Source: Agrypnia vestita (taxonomy: Eukaryota; Arthropoda; Insecta; Trichoptera; Phryganeidae). Taken from it: a stretch of DNA of 64,000 nt. The position numbers and the translations under genes are program-made. Location of the stretch: assembly GCA_016648135.1 (NCBI GenBank), contig JADDOH010002569.1:1-64000 (forward strand), in the 5' to 3' direction. Each line of letters begins with the position of its first letter. Position 1 is the first letter of the stretch. This document shows positions 57,081 through 64,000 of this stretch, piece by piece. The notes under the pieces were generated by a model. It worked only from the letters and a program-made list of their open reading frames with translations, was not told the DNA's origin and searched no databases.

Positions 57081-57889
57081 AAAGTTTGAAAAATGTTTTA
57101 ATTGTAATTATTATTATCAATGGATTAAATTTACAATACAATTAAAACAGCACACTGCGCGAGGTGTACATAACCGATAGTATGCGTGAAGTGGTCATAT
57201 AACTTTGTCTCTTTCTCGCATAGATGTCGTTCATTCTCTCTTTTGACGTGTATCTGCACACAACACATCCTTGAAGTGCTATCACCAAAAAATCGACCTG
57301 TAGCTATAAATGCGCGCTAGCGAGACATGCAGTATTTTCACGCTGCTTTCTCAACATGGCAGCGCGTCGTGTGCCTACCACATCCACGCACATCTTTTGT
57401 ATGTTGTTCGTGCCAGCGTTTACAGTTATACCTATACGTCTGTGTTGTTGAATATAACCGTATTTATTTGCATGAAATTGAACAATTTCGACGTGAAATC
57501 GTTGTTACAGTAGCCTCCTTCGTTTGTGTGTTTTGAACTCGGGTCATTTCACGTCCGAAACGCGCACCGCCAAGGTAGAGATGTAATTCGTTCGTTTCCT
57601 CATCGCTTTATTGGTTCTGGTTTGTCCTGCCATCCGACGTTCGCGAGCAAATTGCATTTAGACCGCTGCTGGTATGATAATTAGACATGAACCAGTTTGC
57701 GCAAGAAGCGGACATGGCGAAATATTGAAAAACGCCGCCTACGGCAACCTAATTCGGATGAAGCCATTGCGTCACGCGGTGCCTCCGCTGTATGCAGGCG
57801 CGAATTGCAGCGCCGGATATAATTATTTGAAAGTTGTCTATGTAGCGAAATTATTTTATTTAGCGCCATGGATTTTATGATGATTATAA

Positions 57890-58430
57890 TAACAGAGATA
57901 GTCCACAATAATTTACAATTCCTGCCTAAATTGTGATTCAAAAATGTTCAAGCAACAGTGTGTATCATCATATTTATGGCGATAGGCGACCTCAAAGCTT
58001 GCATTTTTACTCCTTTTCTTTTAACTCGTAGTGTCTGCTTGTTTGTCTGTCGAAAAAACTTTGGATCGGTTTTTAATCCTTTTCCCGTGATCCAATCGAG
58101 CTGAAACTTTGCGGGCAGACTCGTGGCGACGATAAAAATGATCTAATAAATTTTCGTTTACAAAATTAATAATTATAGTATAATTTAGGATTTTTCGAAA
58201 TTTTCTATTACTCCCTTTCGTATCGTTGCCCGACTCGAGCTCAACGCGTGGAATAAACGCCAAACCTGTTTCAACTAGTAAATGAGAAAGGGAGTATAAT
58301 AAAAACTTGGTTTTTATGGGTTAGTTTTTTTTTACATTATTTCTGACTTATTTTGTGTAAAATTTTAGACTATCATTAAACTGACTTTTATCATATATTA
58401 AAAATGTATTCGGTTTAATACAAGTTATGT
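57890..58430 (+). repeat. cagggtgtaacag MITE copy interrupted by another repeat
   Basis: cagagatagtccacaataat, cctgcctaaattgtgattca and aaaatgttcaagcaac match the family's left half. The family sequence resumes at atttctgacttattttgtgt near 58343. The 58015-58335 insert includes the repeat shared with the NLR-like gene's 3' region. Confidence 0.6.
58176..58330. repeat. Dispersed repeat shared with 6132-6290
   Basis: tagtataatttagga, attactccctttcgta, caacgcgtgg, caactagtaaatgag and aagggagtataataaaa follow the same order as at 6132-6290, with scattered differences. Confidence 0.65.
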
Positions 58431-58435
58431 ATTCT

Positions 58436-58615
58436 CGCCGCCACACTTCGCGTATCTTCCGCCGCGTAAAATCGGCACAGCAAACGGTCAAGTCAAATCA
58501 ACCGATCATCCGCGTAGTGTGTTTGATAAGCGCATATTGTATGGAAAGAAATGTAGCGGCGTTCCGCGACTGAAGAAACGCGACGGAAAATCCGCGTAGT
58601 GTGACGCCGGCCTAG
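58436..58615. repeat. MITE-like element with CG-rich inverted ends
   Basis: gccgccacacttcgcgtatc at the left pairs with gatccgcg-type sequence at the right (ggaaaatccgcgtagtgtga, cgccggcc). Both ends carry cacactacgcg-like words. The interior also contains tccgcgtagtgtg. No ORF. Confidence 0.5.
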
Positions 58616-60619
58616 CAAGATGTCTGTAAATTATTACATCTATTAATGTGTGTTTATAGATTATGTTAAATAAACAATAAAAAAATTTACTAAAACCTTC
58701 TAGAAAATTGATTCATCAATTTCAAGGTCAGAAATTATTTGGGAATGACGTAAACATTTCCGTTTTCATTTTGTTCGGAAAAAATGTTCGCGCCAAGAAT
58801 GCTAAGAATTCGCACGCTTTCGGTACATCTCGCCTACCTATTGTCTTGTTTATCGTTCCAGTCGGCGTGACCTTCTTTGTACCGACGCACGTAATGGCGT
58901 GCAGTTCCAGAGCACGGCCGTTTACACGCTTGCAGCCGTGTTCCAGTTATCACCATTATCGGCTCTGTTTTCTGATGTTCGCCGTCGGCTTATTCAGTAG
59001 CCAGATACAAAGGTGGCTTTATGCTCGCCATTCGTTGTAATTACTGTTGCGAAATCATTCTTGCAATTAGCGAGGAGATGATTCTGGAGTCATGTGATTG
59101 GTATTGGAAGACACGAGTGACTGTGATCAATAATAATACAAAAAATTGCACCATTATTCAGTTTTAAATTATCCATTATGGACTTGCGTGTGTCTTTCGC
59201 CATTGATACAAATTAGTAGTAATCGAAACCTATCGATCTCCATGAACATTTTTCTAGCAAATCAAAGAAAACAGTTTCACAGCTTGTTTATAACATGAGT
59301 AAGCTGGTTTTTAACAGGCAATAACTTCAGATTGATAGTTGATTTGATAGTAAACTAATATTGAAAACGTAGGAATGAGCTTAGAGGATATATTGACATT
59401 CAAATGTAAAAAAAAATGGTGGTTGGGTAGGTATATTTTGATACTCAACTCAGCGAATCAAATGTAGATTTAAACAATATTCCAAATTGCTGATTTAAAA
59501 GTCTAGCAGTGCCATACCAGCATCAACTGAGTTTTCCAAAGCTAAAACTCGGACAAAACTTATGTTAGCTGAAAATAGTCGTATACTATGTAAAAAACTA
59601 CTATGTAAAAAATCACACTATTCCTATAACCTTAGAATATTCCGTTCATAATGGGTTTAACCCTTCTTTAGTGAAAAAAACATATATTTAATTCACATTC
59701 ATTGTATCTTTAATGAGTAAAAAATGAAATGAAATTAACATAAACTATCTCGTTGGTCTAATGGCTAAGATGCTAGCCTGGTGGTGTAGTTTGTGGCGGT
59801 TCAAGCCCCGTCCCAGGAGATCATCAAATTAATCCATCCTATTTTTAGCATAAACTTTTAGCTTAGAAAATAGGAATAATTTTATTTTTTCCTGAAATCT
59901 TGCCACATCATATTGTTTCTTTGTAATCTATTGTTTTTTTTTGCCATCGCGTGTTCATATTATTAATTGTTGCGTTTTAACACAATTTCAACATCTTGCT
60001 CAGATTCGTTTAACTCAAATACTTCATCTATCACTTCCGAGATGTTTCCCAAGTGACCTTAGAGTACGCCCAGATTTAATACAACTTTTTGAAGCGTTTC
60101 ACGGATATGTCGCCTGTTCTTGATTTCTTTGTGGTCCAATTACGTGGGTATTTTTACATCTCCGCATCCTAGTGTTCTGCATTGTGTGTTCGACTTGGCA
60201 TTCGCTGCACGCCTTAATTAAGTGTGCCAGCGAACAACGAGATGGTACACACATACACCTGAGCACTTGGCTCTCCCGTACATATTGCGAAACTGTTTGA
60301 GATAATCAAATCGCATACCGGTCGCGTATGACTTCATACCGCTCGGATCGGTGCGCGATTTTTAATTTTGTAGAGTCCCATTGGTTTGAATCTTCAAATT
60401 TTTTAAAGTTTGTAGAGACGGAATCAGATATTCATTTGAATCATACCGAAACAGACTAGTTTGTTTTCATTTACTATCTTTATCTAATAGAAGAATTCGT
60501 TCCATTATGTTATTACCCATTACTATTTCATTACGTCATTATATTCATTTTTTCCATTCTATCGCTAGTTCTTTGTCTTCTATTTTTTATTTGTTATTAT
60601 GTTCTTATTGTTTAATATA
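58616..60619. other. No supported gene
   Basis: One plus-strand ORF of 110 codons (58708-59040) has no recognisable domain and unconvincing composition and is not called. A tRNA-like piece at 59750-59825 is listed. The rest is AT-rich. Confidence 0.4.
59750..59825 (+). repeat. tRNA-like sequence or SINE head
   Basis: ctcgttggtctaatggctaa (A-box region) and cggttcaagccccg (B box at about 59798-59807) are spaced as in a tRNA gene. The 5' and 3' ends do not form a clean acceptor stem and the anticodon arm is not clear, so a tRNA pseudogene or SINE is favoured. Confidence 0.45.
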
Positions 60620-61122
60620 CAGGGTTTAACAGAGCTAGTCACAATATTTTACAGGTGGATTCCTGCCTTGATTATGAGTCGAAAATGTTCAAGCAACCAT
60701 GTTATGGAGTTATGCAATATCAAAATTTGCATATTTTCAATATTTCTGATTTTTTTTACAAAACGTTGAAGTATCATTACGGTAACTTATATCGATTACG
60801 AAAAATTCATTCGTTTCAATAAAAGTTAAATAAAATAATAAAAACCCTGAAAAAATACGATTGGAAGTTTTTTATCATTTTATTTGAGATGTAGTAAAGG
60901 AAATGAATTTTTCATATTAGATATAAGTTACTGTAACGATAGTGACGTAATGATGTTTTGCAAAAAATAAGTCATAAATATTTTTAAAAAAAAATGCAAA
61001 CTTTGATGTTGCATATCTCGTTAACTATTGATATTAGGTCATGGTAGTTTGAACATTTTCGACTCATAATCAAGGCAGGAATCCACCTGTAATGTATTGT
61101 GGACTAGCTCTGTTACACCCTG
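60620..61122. mobile_element. Complete cagggtgtaacag MITE, 503 bp, TA target duplication
   Basis: It begins cagggtttaacagagctagt and ends actagctctgttacaccctg, flanked by TA on each side. The arms pair for most of the element (for example attcctgccttgattatgag with its inverse, and acttatatcgattac with gtaacttatatctaata-like sequence). This is the reference copy for those at 18945, 43087 and 57890. There is no ORF; a Tc1/mariner-type origin is inferred. Confidence 0.82.
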
Positions 61123-61584
61123 TATTTCAAATTTGTTTCTGTATGAAATATGTTAGGACACAGATTATAATATATTCGATTTTGATAATTCATGCTCTTA
61201 TTCATACATATCATTAACTTGTGTCTGTTTTATTTCCGAATAAATAAATAAAAAATATCGCTGATTAATCGATACCATATAAAATTGTAAACGGGTAATC
61301 TAATGTGCAAGATGCTCTTTTAGTAATTCAAGTAACAGTTGCCATTATAATCATACCAATATTTTTTCAATACGAATACGGGATACTTATCTCCAATGAC
61401 GCGATTTATTATATGGTAACATATAATAATCTTCATTCGCAAAGCATTATTGATATACATTTTCAGATTTTAAATCGAAATTCACACTGAACATTTTATT
61501 GCGGTTAACGATTATTAGTTTTTTTTATTTATTTATTTATTTATTGTTTATTTACATTTACATTAGTTAATACAAGATACTAAT

Positions 61585-61625
61585 AACTGTCACACTAGGT
61601 AAAAACCTGTTATGTGGCAGTTATT
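61585..61625 (+). repeat. Short conserved repeat (cactaggtaaaaacctgtt), copy 2
   Basis: It matches 27345-27400. It sits just after a TTTA-rich tract (61,515-61,550), as would fit the terminal part of a mobile element. Confidence 0.5.
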
Positions 61626-61669
61626 CTCATATGCTATTTATGTAGTAATAAAAAATGACAATTAAAGAA

Positions 61670-61820
61670 TCTAAATCTAAAAGAAAATAAAAAGAAAAGA
61701 AAATATACATACAAAATCAAGATAAGAATTTAAAGTAAATCATAGGAATACCTAAATCTGAGAGAAAAGAAAAGAAAAGAAAATACACATACAAAATTAA
61801 GATAAGAATTTAAGTAGTTA
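61670..61820 (+). repeat. Tandem duplication, about 82 bp, AAAAG-rich
   Basis: ctaaatctaaaagaaaataa..catacaaaatcaagataag and ctaaatctgagagaaaagaa..catacaaaattaagataag start near 61671 and 61751 and end alike (gaatttaa). Confidence 0.7.
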
Positions 61821-64000
61821 CAAAAATAAATATTATGTTATAGTTTACTTTAAATTATATAAATCAGTTTTTGGCAATTCAGAGGTCAAGGGCGGTCATG
61901 TCAAAAACAACCTTTTTAAGTGATTTTGTACCTTTATACATTCAAGTTTTATTGCACTGTGGATATTATTAAGAGCTTCGTCTAAAGCGATTTTAATATT
62001 CCGCTCGCAGATGATGCGTATACCAAATGCATGTCGACTAAAATATAATTTATGATTTGAATAAATATTTGATGACGTCATGCATAAAATTTACGGACAC
62101 GTCGTGCCTGTTATTGCACAAAATAAATAAAAAATGTTAATGAATCCAACTTGTCCTGGAATGACTTTGGATTGCGACCCAGATTTAAATCGTATTCTTC
62201 TCATATTTAAGAAAAAATTAAGTCCTATTGTGTCGTCCAATTAATGTTCGATTCATTAGATGTCCCACCCATAAAATGATACAGATACATCTGGGACCCA
62301 CCTTAGAAATAAGTCACTCTCCAAAGCCGTTCAGGCAATACTGGTCGTCTTTGTATTAAATGTTGAATAATATTTATAGTGGTGCTCGTTAGAAGACAAT
62401 AAATAAAATGAAACGTTCAGTTCATAGAAATTACACTCTGGTCATTGAAAAAAGTAAGTATATTTTGTTAGGTATCGACCGTTTTTTATTACGTAATGAT
62501 CTATTTCGATTTACACAAGTTAAACGATTTCCGCTATCAGTGTGAGTGTGCGTACACGTATACGTAACCATATATGTGTAGGGCTTTTAAGCTTTTGGCA
62601 ATAGTCAAAGGCCAAAATATAACGTTGATTGACTTCGCTTAATGGCGGTCTGTGGTCGACAGCCGCTAATTTCAATTTTAAAATTACTTTGTTGATCAGG
62701 ACACTAACAAATTTATATACATATACATACATGTATGCATGATCTACGTGTGATAGATTCATATCTAATAATTTCACGTGTTTCTACCAACAGGATCCAA
62801 CTCAGTAAATGAAAATGAGTTATATATAATACATACATATGTATATCAACGAGAAGAGGAAATAGTTCTCTGTATTCTACAAAAAAGATCGATGATGTAC
62901 GTTTTATTAGTAAAATACGGATGTTTTTAATATTACTGACGCCTTTTGATGTGTTTTATACTTTATAAAAAAATATTCGTGATTCTTGAGACGTAACGTG
63001 AATTGACTGGCAATAATGCTATTAATGGCGATTCGGATGAATTTTCAGGAAGTCCTGATTTGAAAACTGGTGCTTCAGAGGGCATCAGCGATAGTTGATT
63101 ATGTATTTATTATTTAAACACACAATTCCATAAGAATATATTGTTTTTTAAAATTATTTTAATACTTAAAAAATGTTTTAAAAGTAGTGTTTCCATTTTA
63201 TTAAAAATATTATTATGTGTCATTTATCCTGCATCTAATAATATTGTTATAAAGATCCAACTTATAATTTTGTTAAAAAGATCCGCTCTCAATTTTGCTA
63301 ATAACTTTTTTAGTTTTAGTTACCTTAATACAACACATATTTTATGACTTAACTGAAACATTAATAAAGCAACCTAAAAACTGAATTATTTTGAAATAGT
63401 TTAGATCTTTGTAGAAAACATGTCCGATTTATCATGCATGTCTATTTTCAAAACATAGATGCAGTCATGTTTCCCATTGTTATTACTTTCTCAACAAATA
63501 ACTATTATAACCAAACAACGTTAATAACAGTTTGCAGATAAGATAAAATTAACTGCATTCGTTGCAGTGGACGTTATCTTATGTGCTATGGTTTTAACTC
63601 CGCTGTATTGTTATTTATGCCTGTGTTTACTTACCTTGATTTAATTGACCTCTAAGTGGGATATTAAGTGTTCTGGTTGTTTCCTTTGTACTGATAACTC
63701 TGGCAGTATAATGTCGCTTTAAATTTCGCATTAACTGGTTTTTGCCATATTATTTATTATCACTTAAAGCTCAGACGTACGAGATTTATATTATATTGCA
63801 GAGATATACTCTGATATCTCTATAATATAAACTAGTAGTGAAAAAATAAAATAATTTTAAAAGCTCAAGTAGAGACTAGCAGGTAAGCAATCGGCTATCG
63901 CAATTGTTTACTTACGTCTACGTCAGCTGCTTCGCGGCCAGTTGTGTCTGTTAAGTTTCCATTTTTCAATACGGAAAATAAAATTTACAAAATATCAAGA
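61821..64000. other. No supported gene up to the window end
   Basis: AT-rich with short ORFs only. A small perfect-looking hairpin lies at about 63787-63830 (ttatattata..gagatat with its inverse). GC content rises in the last 120 bp (aagcaatcggctatcgcaat, gtctacgtcagctgcttcgc), with no frame that can be supported. Confidence 0.4.

Noticed and set aside
58708..59040. 110-codon plus-strand ORF
   Set aside because: No domain, no splice context and no neighbouring coding signal; length is within what chance gives in 64 kb.
59750..59825. Functional tRNA gene
   Set aside because: A and B boxes are present, but the acceptor and anticodon stems do not pair convincingly.
63000..63097. Short Ser/Asp-rich frame ending GDSDEFSGSPDLKTGASEG.. 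and a stop, with ttttcag inside, considered as a terminal exon for the 54636 start
   Set aside because: No polypyrimidine tract before the acceptor, only about 30 codons and no supporting similarity.
63787..63830. Small hairpin considered as a microRNA precursor
   Set aside because: The arms are almost only A/T plus gagatat, too short for a typical pre-miRNA, and palindromic MITE remnants are common here.

Overview
The window looks like nuclear DNA of an arthropod, most likely an insect. It is AT-rich with small GC-rich islands, has spliceosomal introns (GT-AG, and one GC-AG), interstitial copies of the arthropod telomere motif TTAGG, a Harbinger transposon, and many short inverted-repeat (MITE-like), LINE-derived and tRNA-SINE-like repeats. 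The order cannot be fixed from sequence alone; frequent taggtacctac-type strings hint weakly at Lepidoptera. No bacterial or viral gene layout is seen.

Layout. (1) 1.4-5.5 kb: one uninterrupted coding exon for a 1350-residue protein with an N-terminal class-3-lipase-like alpha/beta hydrolase (GHSLGG), a NACHT-type STAND ATPase (Walker A GMGKST, Walker B FDGFDE, and the FLHRTLAEYF hallmark) and C-terminal ankyrin repeats. This is an NLR-like design with an enzymatic effector and is the most interesting object here. Its candidate poly(A) signal lies in a dispersed repeat. (2) 7.4-8.8 kb: a long inverted repeat whose loop is a TTAGG-rich satellite. (3) 9.7-13.1 kb: GC-rich islands without convincing ORFs, plus a MITE. 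(4) 13.8-17.4 kb: a Harbinger transposon with both genes (DDE transposase and Myb/SANT-like protein), long terminal inverted repeats, and an internal LINE 3' fragment. (5) 17.4-37.7 kb: no convincing genes; repeats, a 60-bp minisatellite and MITEs. (6) 37.7-48.7 kb: at least nine phase-compatible plus-strand exons of an acidic, Ser-rich protein. It is possibly a klarsicht/nesprin-type nuclear-envelope protein, with two alternative 3' ends, one finishing in a membrane anchor. (7) 48.7-64 kb: MITEs, including a 1.1-kb near-perfect palindrome at a TTAA site, SINE-like pieces, and a probable alternative promoter and first coding exon (53.4-54.7 kb). That exon's phase would let it splice to the same downstream exon as exon 9.

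The genes do not form an operon. The lipase-NACHT-ankyrin gene and the multi-exon gene share a strand and appear unrelated, although the first could sit inside a large intron of the second, whose 5' exons are not seen. The Harbinger genes act together: in known Harbingers the Myb-like protein binds the ends and carries the transposase into the nucleus. This copy has an apparent frameshift in the Myb-like gene and a LINE insertion, so it is probably inactive.
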